A stretch of DNA of 36,737 bases from CAZDAM01 sp964503595. Its GTDB lineage: Bacteria; Muiribacteriota; UBA6191. The stretch's first letter is position 1. Each line of letters starts with the position of its first letter. Under the pieces are notes generated by a model, which worked only from the letters and a program-made list of their open reading frames with translations, did not search any database and was not told where the DNA came from. The stretch is from positions 1 to 36,737 of the forward strand of contig CAZDAM010000020.1 of the NCBI GenBank assembly GCA_964503595.1, read 5' to 3'. Of this stretch, positions 1 to 11,400 are shown in pieces. Both the position numbers and the translations under genes were made by a program.

Positions 1-2
1 AG

Positions 3-815
3 GCATCTCACCTGCAACTCTCCCTTCTTCCAAGGGACCCACTGGACGACAAAAACATCATTGTGGAATTAAGGGCAGGAGCCGGAGGAGAGGAGGCCGC
101 TCTTTTTGTGTCTGATCTTTATCGCATGTACTCCCGCTTTGCCGAGAAACAAGGCTGGAAACATGAGCTTCTATCCAGCAGTGAAACCGGTATCGGCGGC
201 TTCAAGGAACTCTCTTTCTCGATTGAAGGCGAGCTCGTCTATTCCCGCATGAAATTTGAATCCGGGGTCCACCGAGTTCAAAGGGTCCCATCTACTGAGG
301 CTTCCGGCAGAATCCATACCAGCACCACCACGGTGGCAGTCCTTCCGGAAATGGAGGAGATGGATTTTGAAATCCAGATGAATGATGTCAGGATTGATAC
401 CTTCTGTGCTTCCGGCCCCGGAGGCCAGTCAGTCAATACAACCTACTCGGCAGTACGGCTGACTCACGTCCCCACCGGCATTGTTGTCTCCTGCCAGGAC
501 GGAAAATCCCAGATCAAAAACAAGGAAAAAGCCTTCAAGGTCTTGCGGGCCAGACTCGCTGAAATCGAAAGAGCCAAGCAGGCCAAGGAACATTCCGATC
601 TGCGCTCTTCCCAGGTGGGCACCGGAGAAAGGGCAGAAAAAATCCGTACCTACAACTTTCCCCAGGGACGCTTGTCCGATCACCGGATCGGCCTGACTCT
701 CCACAATCTTTCCGATGTTCTGACCGGAAATCTGGATCCCGTGGTCGATGCCCTTCTGGAAGCCGATCAGCAGGCACGTCTCAAGGCATCCATTGAAAGC
801 CGGGAGCACGAATGA
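3..815 (+). CDS. prfA: Peptide chain release factor 1 (RF1), 5' truncated by window edge
   Basis: RF1 ends translation at UAA and UAG by triggering hydrolysis of peptidyl-tRNA on the ribosome. The frame is open to the left edge, and upstream codons read LLPRDPLDDKNIIVELRAG, which is typical RF1 sequence. The gene therefore starts before the window and the GTG at 63 is only an internal codon. About 270 of the usual ~360 residues are present. The catalytic GGQ lies at 420-428 in the stretch SGPGGQSVNTTYSAVRL. The codon-recognition tripeptide reads P-S-T within RVQRVPSTEASGRIHTS, which fits the P-x-T of RF1 and not the SPF of RF2. The C-terminal NFPQGRLSDHRIG stretch is also typical. The stop overlaps the start of prmC in an ATGA arrangement, so the two are translationally coupled. 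Identity is secure. Confidence 0.96.
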   Translation, partial: ASHLQLSLLPRDPLDDKNIIVELRAGAGGEEAALFVSDLYRMYSRFAEKQGWKHELLSSSETGIGGFKELSFSIEGELVYSRMKFESGVHRVQRVPSTEASGRIHTSTTTVAVLPEMEEMDFEIQMNDVRIDTFCASGPGGQSVNTTYSAVRLTHVPTGIVVSCQDGKSQIKNKEKAFKVLRARLAEIERAKQAKEHSDLRSSQVGTGERAEKIRTYNFPQGRLSDHRIGLTLHNLSDVLTGNLDPVVDALLEADQQARLKASIESREHE

Positions 816-1669
816 CTCCCTCTCCTGCCAGTCAACTTTGGCAGGAGGGGAGAGATCGCCTTGAGGAGGCCGGCGTTCCCCTGGCCGGACAGGAATCCCG
901 GGATCTTCTGGCTCACCTTATGGAAATGCTGCCTTCTGCACTCTGGAGCAGGCTTTCAGACATCCAGATTCCTGAAGAGCAGGAAAGCCTCTTCCTGTCA
1001 CTGATAACCAGACGTTGCCAAAAGGAACCTTTCCACTACCTGATCGGGGAAATCTCTTTTCTGGAACTGAAGCTAAAGCTTGGCCCCCACGTCCTGATCC
1101 CGCGGCCGGAAACCGAAGAACTGGCCCAGATTCTAAGGGATGAAATTCCTCTTGAAGACTCCTGGAAGGTACTTGACCTCTGTTGTGGAAGCGGCTGTCT
1201 AGGCCTGAGTCTGAAATCAGCATTCCGGGGGATTGCCCTGACCATGGCCGACATTTCGGACAAGGCGCTGCAAACTGCCCGGGAAAACTGTCAAAGACTT
1301 AGACTTCCTGCCGAATGCATTCAAAGCGATCTCGGCAGCCATCTTCGGGGAAACTGGAACCTGATTGTCTGTAACCCCCCCTATCTATCCTATGAACAGA
1401 TGGACTCCATGGAGCCGGATGTGCTTGACTTTGAGCCTCATATCGCACTCTTCTGTGGCCAGCAGGGCCTTTTTCTGCCCAAGCGCTCCCTGGATTATGG
1501 AGCAAGCTCCCTGGCCGATGGCGGATTCATGGCTATGGAAATGGATCCTTCTCAAGGAGAAGTCCTGGCTACATATGCTCATGGCCTGGGTTTTTTCCCC
1601 CAGATCCGACAGGATTTCACCGGCCGGGATCGGTTTTTACTCTTAAGAAAGGGAGAATCATGGCATTGA
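812..1669 (+). CDS. prmC: Release factor glutamine methyltransferase PrmC (HemK)
   Basis: PrmC uses S-adenosylmethionine to N5-methylate the glutamine of the GGQ motif in RF1 and RF2, raising termination efficiency in the cytoplasm. The 285-residue product has the usual family length. An N-terminal helical release-factor-binding region (about 1-75) is followed by the family signature FHYLIGEISFLELKL and VLIPRPETEEL at about 74-104. The AdoMet-binding motif VLDLCCGSGCLGLSL lies near 120-134 and the catalytic NPPY near 188-191. The start overlaps the prfA stop by 4 bases and its end overlaps the next start by 10 bases, so it sits inside a coupled operon with its own substrate gene. The start is well placed for this family. 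Confidence 0.96.
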   Translation: MTPSPASQLWQEGRDRLEEAGVPLAGQESRDLLAHLMEMLPSALWSRLSDIQIPEEQESLFLSLITRRCQKEPFHYLIGEISFLELKLKLGPHVLIPRPETEELAQILRDEIPLEDSWKVLDLCCGSGCLGLSLKSAFRGIALTMADISDKALQTARENCQRLRLPAECIQSDLGSHLRGNWNLIVCNPPYLSYEQMDSMEPDVLDFEPHIALFCGQQGLFLPKRSLDYGASSLADGGFMAMEMDPSQGEVLATYAHGLGFFPQIRQDFTGRDRFLLLRKGESWH

Positions 1670-2349
1670 AAGAAAGCAAAATTCTCGAACGTTATTTTGA
1701 TCGGATCGCCCCCAACTACCAGAAAATGAATACTTACATGAGCGGAGGGCTGGATCGCTACTGGAGAAAGAGACTGCTTGAATCCATTCGGATTCAGCCA
1801 GGGGAAGCGATGCTTGATATTGCCTGCGGAACCTGCGATATCCTGAGCATGCTCAAGAAGCATTTTCCCCATAACCCGGTGGTTGGACTGGATCTTTCCT
1901 TTGGCATGCTCAAAGAAGCCCATCAGCAGAACCCCCAACGATTCCTCGTTCGAGCCAACGGCATTGAGACCCCTTTTGATGATCAGAGTTTTCATTGCAT
2001 CACAATTGCCTTCGGCTTTCGCAACATGCCCTCACTGGAAAGTTTTCTTGAGGAAGCCCTGCGCCTTCTGAAGCCAGGTGGTCAACTCAGAATTCTGGAG
2101 CTGACCCGCCCGGAAAACCCCCTCATTGACTGGGGAAATAAGCTTTACCAGAAAACCGTCCTGCCTGCCCTGTCTTCTCTGTTCGGACGGGACAAAGAAG
2201 CCTACGAATACCTTGCCGCCTCCATTGCCGCCTTTCCCCCCCAGAAGGAAATTCAAAAGATGATGGAAAAGTCGGGATTTTGTTCTAGTCGCTATGTACC
2301 ATTAAATTTCGGTGTCACCACCCTGTTTGAAGCCTCGCGGGCGCAGTAA
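1660..2349 (+). CDS. ubiE: Demethylmenaquinone/ubiquinone C-methyltransferase (UbiE/MenG family)
   Basis: This enzyme performs the AdoMet-dependent C-methylation of the quinone ring in menaquinone and/or ubiquinone synthesis at the cytoplasmic membrane. The 229-residue length is normal for UbiE/MenG. Visible motifs are FDRIAPNYQKMN near residue 14, the AdoMet site MLDIACGTCDILSML near 49-63 (Cys where most members have Gly), GFRNM near 119-123, and LRLLKPGGQLRILELTRP near 136-153. The start overlaps prmC by 10 bases. Which quinone it serves cannot be told here, because no other quinone gene is present, so menG is an equally valid name. A terminator-like hairpin lies 77 bases downstream. Confidence 0.92.
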   Translation: MALKESKILERYFDRIAPNYQKMNTYMSGGLDRYWRKRLLESIRIQPGEAMLDIACGTCDILSMLKKHFPHNPVVGLDLSFGMLKEAHQQNPQRFLVRANGIETPFDDQSFHCITIAFGFRNMPSLESFLEEALRLLKPGGQLRILELTRPENPLIDWGNKLYQKTVLPALSSLFGRDKEAYEYLAASIAAFPPQKEIQKMMEKSGFCSSRYVPLNFGVTTLFEASRAQ

Positions 2350-2426
2350 CTTTTTTAACTGCTCTATCACCAACTGATACGAGAGCCGCAAAACATGAAC
2401 CAATGTCGCCGATATGAGGACATGGT

Positions 2427-2460
2427 GCCCTTTTTCTGACAGAATAAAGGGCTGTTTTTG
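2427..2460 (+). terminator. Rho-independent terminator after the prfA-prmC-ubiE operon
   Basis: Outer arms GCCCTTT (2427-2433) and AAAGGGC (2446-2452) are complementary. The inner TTCTG and CAGAA also pair, with one bulged base and a small loop. The stem is followed by TGTTTTTG (2453-2460), giving the usual stem plus T-run. It lies inside the frame opened by an upstream start at 2414 for the giant gene, which argues that the true start of that gene is downstream at 2486 or 2492. Confidence 0.6.
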
Positions 2461-2491
2461 CACGAAAATTGGATTGAGAAAGGGAATGGGG

Positions 2492-5400
2492 ATGCCCAAA
2501 CTCGTACGCTTGTTCTATCTGGTAACCATTTCGGCAGCGCTTCTCTCCGGTTGTGGAGGAGGAGGAGGCAGTGATTCCACTTCTTCCTCATCAGGAGGGG
2601 GCTTGACTCCAGCCCCCTCCAACCCTCAGACTCAGCAGGGAGTTTCGGCCGTCATCTCCGGAACCCTTCAGTCCATTCTGAAATCCACAGTCCAGGCCAG
2701 CATCAACCGGGCCTTCGAACCAATCCGTTTTGCCAAGTCCAGTGTGGCCCTCAACAATACCCGGACCACCCAAGCCCTGTCTTCGACCACAATCCGTTTG
2801 TACGCAACCCGGACAGCTCAGGCTCCAGTCCAGCTTGGAGAAGCCCAGACAACCGAGAACGGGAGCTATACCCTGGTCATTTACGATCAAGTACTCAAAA
2901 CGATCCCCTGCCAAGACCCTTCGGTCGCAACACCAAATTTCTGCATCAATACCTGGAATGAGCTTCTGACTCTACCCTCCCCGCCGTACCAGCTTCGTCT
3001 GGCTTTCACCCGATCTGTCAGTGCCCGCCAGGAAGGAATTGACAGTACGATTGAATTCCGTCCTGTCGTCAATAACAGCCCCCTGAAATCCACAGGTGAT
3101 TCCAATCTGGTTGTCAATGCCCTTCTGGACCCACTTGATTCAAAAAGTACCAGACTGGAAATTCCTGCCGAAGAGGGAACCCTAATTGTGGAAGGCAATG
3201 TGGATTTCAATGGGGATGGGCTGGCCGAGGCCCGTCCCATCAACGTGTTCCGCCGCAAAACTTCAAGCCAGACGGCGTCTTCAGTGGAAGTTATTGAAAT
3301 CGACGCTAATGGAGACGGCACCTTTGGGGAAGAGGCCGATGCCGTTCCGGCCCGGATCTTCCTGAGTGATTCCGATCTGTCATCTCCCGAGTATCAGGAG
3401 CTTCTGAACAGTACCCTTTCAAGCTTTCTGGACACCAGTGGCAACGGAAAACCCAACAAAGTTACAGATGCCACATCCCCAGTCCTTCAGTTTGTAACCC
3501 CCCTCCCAAGCCAGGTCCTGGCCCGTCAACCTCTCGTTATCCGGCTCCAGTACGGGGACGACCTCGGCTTTGATCTGGGAAGCCTCAAGATCTCCTCCAG
3601 TGCCGGTATCAAGCTAACCAACCCTTTTCAGCGGATTGATGCCGGCACCAGCGGCTCCTCGGCTTTCAGCGCCAAATTCACCAAACGTCGTCTCCCTCTG
3701 GGGGAAGTCTCACCAGGACCGCTTTCTTCAGCTCAGAGCAGCTGGATGCTGGGAGAAGCCGCTTTCACCATTCCCGATCCCCTGGATGCCTTCGGCCCTG
3801 GCCCGGTAACCCTAACCGCAACTCTTGCCAATTTCAGCGAGAATGCAGCCGCTAAAACCATCAGCCTTTCCCTGCCAGTAGTTGTCGATGGCCCTCCTGA
3901 GATCACACTCGACTTTGCCAGCCTGAGTGGAACCGAAGGCCTGGCCTACCAAGGAGCTTCCCTGGGGCAGTTTGCCACTATCCGTGACGTCCTCCCCATT
4001 ACTCTGAGAGTCAATGTCATTCCAGGCTCTGATCAGAGCCGCCTGAACTGGCTGGATCTCGTGGTTCAGGGAACCAATACCTCCAGTCGGCTGAATCTTG
4101 CCGGTGGCGGTAGCCTAGAAGTTATAGAAAGCATGCTGACAGCTACCGACAAGCGCAGTTTTCAGGTCTATTTTGAAGGCATTGTTCCCCAGAATTTCAA
4201 AACAGCTCCCACCATTCAGATTCAGGCAAACGACAGGGACGGAAATTCCTCCGTCCGGATTGTTGGGATGGATATCCGCACAGACAACGCTCTGCCCCAG
4301 TGGAGCAAAATCTGTGCCCTCCCCGATACCAACAGCAACCCTCTGGCATCAACTCCCCAGAACGTCTGTTCCCTAAGCCCAATACCTGCCGCCCAAGGCA
4401 GCTGTCAGTCCTCCAGCGGAGGTGGGTTTCCCCTGCCAGAAAAGGAACCCACAATCCTCGTTCTTTGTGCCACCGATCAGGATGAAGAAGATGCTCTTAG
4501 ATTTCGCCTTTCCCAGATCCGCTACACATCACAGAATCCTGCCCTTCCCTCTACAGCCAATCTGATTGGTTCCAGCCCCCTGATCACCGTCGGCACCGAT
4601 CTGAGTCAATCCGGTTTTCGTTATAACGGCACTCAGGTCACGGCAAATTCCCGCTCCACCATCGGAATTCTGCGCTGGACACCTCCCAATGTCTACGGTC
4701 TGAGCCGTACCTTCCTGAATTTCGAGATGTCCGACGGGGCTACTCCTTTCACATCTTTTGAAATTTCCACTGATGTCGCCACCGTCGAAGATGCCCCCAT
4801 TCTATCCTCATTCTCGGCAAGTGGAACCGTCAGTGCAGTCGTAGCTTACGGGGAACCCGGTATTTCAAGCCTGGGTGACGAAAACACTTTCCGTCAATGG
4901 CTGGAATCCACCAATGGCAACCCCAAGATCATCAATGCCCGCCAAGGAGTTCCCTATAACCTGGTCCTGTACGCAACAGATGATGAAACTCTTGAACCAT
5001 CCGTATCCCTTTTCGATTCCGGATTTTTGGCCGACACCAATCGCAATCCTTTGGCAGCTCCCTGGATGAATCGAATCAACTCCACTGGTGATGACAGACT
5101 GAAAAAAATCGTGTTCAGTGGAACACCAACGAATCGGGACTCCCTTCAGTCTTCTCTGCTCACAGTTGTAACTACCGACCCGGCTGGCCTGTCCAATCCC
5201 CTGACACGTACTTATCGGCTGGCCCTTGACGTCTTGGATCAGAACGATGCCCCCTATTTTTCCGCCAGTCTGGCCGATGCCCTGACGACCATTCCTTCCA
5301 TTACAAGTGCCACGGCCCTTCCATCCGTCACTCTGACCATTCCTGCTACCGAAGATCAGCTGCTGAGATTTTATGTTCACGCCTTTGATATTGACCCGAC

Positions 5401-8400
5401 CGGAAGCCCCTACCAGGATGCATCCCTTTTTTCCTTCAGCCGTAATGAAGACAACCTTATTACTAAAGTCTCAAGAATGGATATCACCACACGCCCCCTG
5501 AACGATATCACCCGAGCCTATGCCTATCTGGAATGGAATCCCACAACCCGAGATACCAACGAAAGCATCCCCACAGGAGTGAATCAGATCAAGAGCAACC
5601 TGCTTCAGTTATCAGTGAGGGCCAACTGCCCCACCACTCCGTTCTACCGGATTCAGTGTGTTGAGCCTGTCGCCACTATCAACCTGAACCTCGCCGTCCA
5701 GGCTGTTGACGAGGGGCCTAAATTTGAACGTCTCACCGTAAACGGAATTCAGAACAATGGCAATAGCCCGATTCGTCTGGTTCAAGGAGATAGCGCGGAT
5801 ATCGTCCAGTTCATCCGGGAAGAGGAAGCCGGTCAGCAGTTTGAAAACATTGAAATCGTCAATTCCCATCCCACCCTCTCCTTTCTTCTCAACAACATCA
5901 CCCGCAGCCTGAATGACGGTAATATTCTGGGCTCCAGTATCCGTATGCAGGGAGCTCCACCCAATGATGCCGTGGACTATGAGACTCGTACCATTGATGG
6001 CATCGCTCGTCAGGTTCCCAAAATTGTCAACCTCACCATTAAAGCCACCCCTGCCGGCTCCAGCCTGATTACTTCCCGGACTCTTTCCTTTGAAATCGAG
6101 GACCGTCCGGATGCACCCACTTTCACGGGCCTTCCCAATCCCCCCATTCTTACAATCAGTGAACGCCAGACCCTTAGCCTGAGCCTGAGTGCGGTCAATA
6201 ATCTTGACAAGGACCCCAAATTTCAGACAGGCTTCCTGTTTCGCTCCATTGGAGGTCAGGTTCCATCTCCACTGGGCAACTTCAGTATTGTCTCAGAAGA
6301 CACTGCCACCAATACCACCGGTCTTCTGAGCTGGACTCCCGGCCAGGAACATGCCAACGGCACCAACTCCAAAGCCCATCTGGTCGGTCTTGAGGTCTGC
6401 CTGAGGGAAGCCCCCACTGTCTGCCGTCAGCAGCAAATCACCATCAATGTCCTTCCGGTGGACGATCCTCCAGTCATTCTTTTTGGCGCTGCCGAAAGAA
6501 ATCTTCTGACCAATCCCCATAACAGCTCAGACCCTTTCCCCGTCCAGGAAAACGGAGGTTTTTCCCAGAAAATCAAAGCCTTTGACCCGGATGGCGAGCA
6601 GATCCGCCTCTCTGCGTGGTTTCAACTGGTTTCTCCTGCAGGTGTACCCGGCAGAAATGGAGTTTCAATTGCTTCCGGCCAGTCTCTGTTTAACGGCCCC
6701 ATGGCTGATATTGAACCCGTCTCCTCAGCCTTTTCCACTCAGCCGAATGAACCGGGGCTACCTCTTGAGATAACTGCCCGATGGGACAATATTGATTATT
6801 ATTACATTGGCTCTGATCCAACCCAGCTGACAACCGCCACCTATCATCTCTATATCAAGGCCACTCCACTTGGAGCTGCTTCAGCATCCACTCTTGCCAC
6901 AGTGGTCATGAGCCTTCAGTCCGTCAATGATGCTCCCCGCTTCACAACCAAGAGCATCACCACGATTCTTGAGCAGAACAGCGCTCCGGGCAATGTCATT
7001 GTGACTCTGAGCAATATCACCACAGATGAAGAAAACAACCCTGTTTTCTATTCCATCACCGAGCGCTACGGCGCTTCGGCAAGCTTTGTCAACCAGACCG
7101 TTACAACAGCTGGCGAGGTCACATTCTCGGCGACTCCCGGACAGAACAACGTCGGCAAGCACAGAATTCAGGTGCGGATTCAGGAAAATATCCAGAATTC
7201 TCTCACTCACGTCGATGACGTCGAATTTGAAGTCCGGGACAGCAATGACCCGCCTTCCTTTACAAACCTCCTGGAACAAACGGTTCAGCAGGTTCAGGAA
7301 GGTGCTCAAAGCGCTGTTCAGATCATTTTAAACGATAGTGATCTGGCCAGTTCTCCGGCTCTTGAAAAAATCACCTGGCAGTTTGAATACAGCCTGGATG
7401 GGCTCTCCTTCAGCCCGCTCTCCTTTACTTCTTCTGCCGGAAACTCTACCACAATCTATACCACCAACCAGCCCTGGACTCTCAGCTGGGCAGAGCTTCC
7501 CCTCAATTCCCAACTGGGCACTTCCGGCGTGAGCCTCGTTTTCTTCCCACAGAGTCTTCCCGGATTCAGTCCGGCAACCTACGCCTTGAGGATTCGAGCT
7601 ACAGACAGCTTTGAAAGCCAGTTTCGTTCCGCAATCACTTCTCTGACCTGGCAGATCCAGCCTTTTGACAACACCCCTTATTTTATCTCGGTCAACTCCC
7701 AAAACGTCCCAGCTGGAACCACCGCCAGCCTTCTTTGCTTCAATCAGACCTGCAGCGATCCCCAAAGCATGATCCTGAAGCATTCCACTACGGCTCTTTT
7801 GAGTGTCACCGCTTTTAACGATGAATCCGCAACCAATGACCCCCTGACCTATCAGTATGCCAGTGCCTGGGGAAACACCATTCTGACCACTGCCCCAATC
7901 GGAGTCAGCCTGGTTTCAACCAGTCTTCTGGGCTCCTCCACCTGGTCGGCCCAATATCTTCTGACTCCCTCAAACAGCAGGGTCGGTTTCAATACCATGA
8001 CCCTTAGAATCAACGACTTTTCCGATGGAACCGCTGGGTCCGTCAATGTGGAGAAATCGGCCACCCATACTTTGGCCTGGTTTGTTCAGGATGTTGCCGA
8101 TCTGCCTGTCTTCAAAGGAGTCAGCTGCGACTCTGTCTCCACGGGATGTATCGTGACATCAGGCCGTATTGAGATTCTGGAGGATTCCCCACTGGCCCTC
8201 AATCTCACCATTGATGATCCGGATCTCCATTCTCCAAAAAGCTTTTCTCCTCTGGATTTAAGTTATATGCAAGGTGCCTTTGGAATCGGAGCCAGCTCAG
8301 CTGCCCAGCTGGCTTCCACCTTGTTCTACCCGGAATTCTTTGAATACATCTCCACCAATACAACAGCCCTTCCAGGCTTCCGAATTGCCAATGCGGCCAG

Positions 8401-11400
8401 CCCGTCAACAACCCTGTTTGCCTTCAGTACACCCTCCAACTTCATCGCCACTTCAACAACTTCTACAATTCGTATGGAATGGGGAAGTGCCACTGTCAAT
8501 TACACCTACCCAATCCTGGGAGACATTAATCTTGGCATGCGGATCCGCTCCTTTGCCGCGGCCTCTGTCCTGCCTTCACGCCCGACCAGCATCACAACCA
8601 ATCTGGTACTTCGGGTTATTCCGGTGAATGATGCCCCTGTAATTCTGAACACCCAGGTTGAGGCCCAGGCTACCGAGGGACTTCCTTTCAGTTTCCAGAT
8701 TCTGGCTCAGGATGAAGAGGAAACTTCCTTAAGCTATCTGTTTTCCACGACAACCCCTCCAGGACTCAGTGTACTTCAATCCGGGCTCATGCAGTGGACT
8801 CCTACCAATGACGATACTATCCAGAATTTCTACGATCTGGGGATTTACGTGCGCGACTCAGGGAAAGTCTCAACTGTTGGAACAACAGCGACCGCACCCC
8901 TCTCAAGCCCTGTCTACAACCTCCGACTGGTCCTGAATGATGTCGACGCCCCCGCTCAGCATGACTCCACCTACACTCCCCTTACAACGGCGACTGAGGA
9001 TCTTGTCTACACCAGCCAGCTTCGCTTTATCGATGAAGACAAATACGATCTCCCCCACTACTACCTTCAATCCATTTCAAGAAACGGAGTCGCAGTAGCC
9101 ACTTCAAGTTCAAACTTTAACATTCAGGAAAGGGATAATAATATCGGTGGCGACGGACGAGGTCCGGTCGATATTACCTGGAATCCGGATCGGGGAGGCG
9201 CCTGGAGCATTACAATCCGGGTGGATTCCATCAAAAATTCAATTGTCCGTTCTTCAACCAGTTACACCTATAATGTTCAGGTTACCGAAGTCAATGATGC
9301 TCCCGTCTTTGCCGACAACGCCATTCGTGTCGTCAAGGAAAATGATCCCTACCTCTGGAATATTCAGGTCACGGATGAAGACGGGGAGATCCCTATTCTC
9401 TCCCTTATGGACACGGCCGGCTGTACCATTCCTACATTCTTGAATCTGGATGAGGTCAACAAGACCCTTACCGGACAGACCAACCTGAACGATATCACCG
9501 GCCTGAATGAAATTGCCCAGGGAAGTCTCCCGATTGCAACCTACCGGATCTGTCTGGCTGCTGATGACGGAATGGCTAACACCACCTATTCCTTCAATCT
9601 GGAAGTATTGGCCAGCAACAATGCCCCCACAATTCTCAATCTGACTTCCCAGCCGACCGGGGATCCTGTGTCCAGCAATCAGGACCGAAATACTCTGCTG
9701 CAAACCGTTGAACCGATTGTGTATCAGGTCCCTCAGGTTCGCCCAGTCCTTTTAAAGGAAGGCGTTCTCAACAACATCCATCTGAATTTTGAAGATGAAG
9801 AAGGTGATACTCCACAGGTTTTCACCCTGAAACAGGGCCCTGCCGGGGTAAGTCTTGCCAGCAGTCAATCCACCAGTAAACTGGCCCACCTTACCTTAAC
9901 CTGGACCCCTGGCCCTGATTCCGTCAATATTGCTGACAGTGGCAATCCCGTTGCAGGAAAAAGCGCCACAACCTTCAGGGTTGAAGTTCGTGACAACCGT
10001 AATGCAATCACCGAATTTGAATTTCAGGCCACTGTAAGAGATCAGCCCACCCCCCCCTGTGCCCGTCTGGTGAATGCTTCCTGCGCCCCTGGCATTGGTC
10101 TGACCACCATGATCCGAAACATCAATGAGGATCAAAGTCAGTCCGTTTCATTACAGGCTACCGATTTTGATCCGGAATCCGTGCTGTCCTTCAGTATAGT
10201 AACTTCTGTAGGAACCCAACCTCACCCGACCCAACCAATCTATTCCTCAAATGTCAGTGGCATTTCCGGCCTCGAGCTGGCGATCAGTAACAATGGCAAT
10301 GTCACCTTCCTGCCCAGGATTTCCGAAGCCGCTATTCTGGGAACCTCGGCCAGTGTCTCCAACCTGGTACCCGTAACCTTCAGTATCTGTGGGACCTCCC
10401 GCTCCCTGCCTTCCTATACTCAGGACTGCACAACTGCTACCTATACTTACCGAATTCAGGCCTTTGACGATCTCCCTGTTTTCAGTCCCTCCTTCCCGGT
10501 TACCAGAAGAACAACAGCCTCTGAAGGAGGCTCTTACATCGGACTTTCCCTCCGCCGCCTCACCAGCACAACCCATTGCCAGATAGCTGCTTTTCAACTC
10601 GAAGAAGTCTGCGTCACCGATGAAGAATCCATTACCGGCTCCCATATCGCCACCGATTCCTCTGATTTCAAATTTCTTTTGAAAATCAGCAACCCGGTAA
10701 TTCCCCCTTCAGGAATGCAGTTAAGTGCCGGGCAACCCCAATGTATCAGTACCACCGGCATCAATGATGCCTGTCTGAATGGTTTTACCTGTTCCAACTG
10801 TGTCAGCCATCACTACTCTGTTGTTCAGACCCTGAGCTGGAATCCCATCGGCTACCTGGAGCCCCGCTCCCGAAATCTCTCCATAAAAGCTGAAGAAAGG
10901 GCCAATGCCAACCGCTTCACCGAGCTCAACTTCACACTGGATGTTGCCAATACCAACCGCCCTCCGATCATCAATAATGGGGAGCCTCTTGTTCCTCTTC
11001 AGATCCAGGAAAATACGCCTTTCACTTTAAATCTACCCGGTATTGTTCGTGATGATGACGGGGACACTCTGGTTTACAACCTGGATCGTTCCGTTACAGG
11101 AATGAGTGTCAACTCCGGGACCGGTCTGATCAGCTGGACTCCCGCCAAAAGTCATTTGGGGGATCATATTCTGGTTATTTCTGCTCAGGATCGGGATCCT
11201 GTCACTGGCACCCTGATGAGCAAAACCACGGCTATCCAGACGATCACGGTCAAGGCCATCAACAATCCTCCTCGCCTGGATCCCCAGCTAAGAAACCTCA
11301 ACAACATCGATCAGGCAGTCTCTTTGACTCTGATTCAGGATCAGTACTTTGAAGCCCAGATTCTGGCTTATGATGAAGAAGGAGACACTTTTACCTTCAG

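Noticed and set aside
2414..2491. Upstream extension of the giant gene from 2414
   Set aside because: It would run through a terminator-like hairpin and put 26 residues ahead of a clean lipoprotein signal peptide; starts at 2486 or 2492 fit better.
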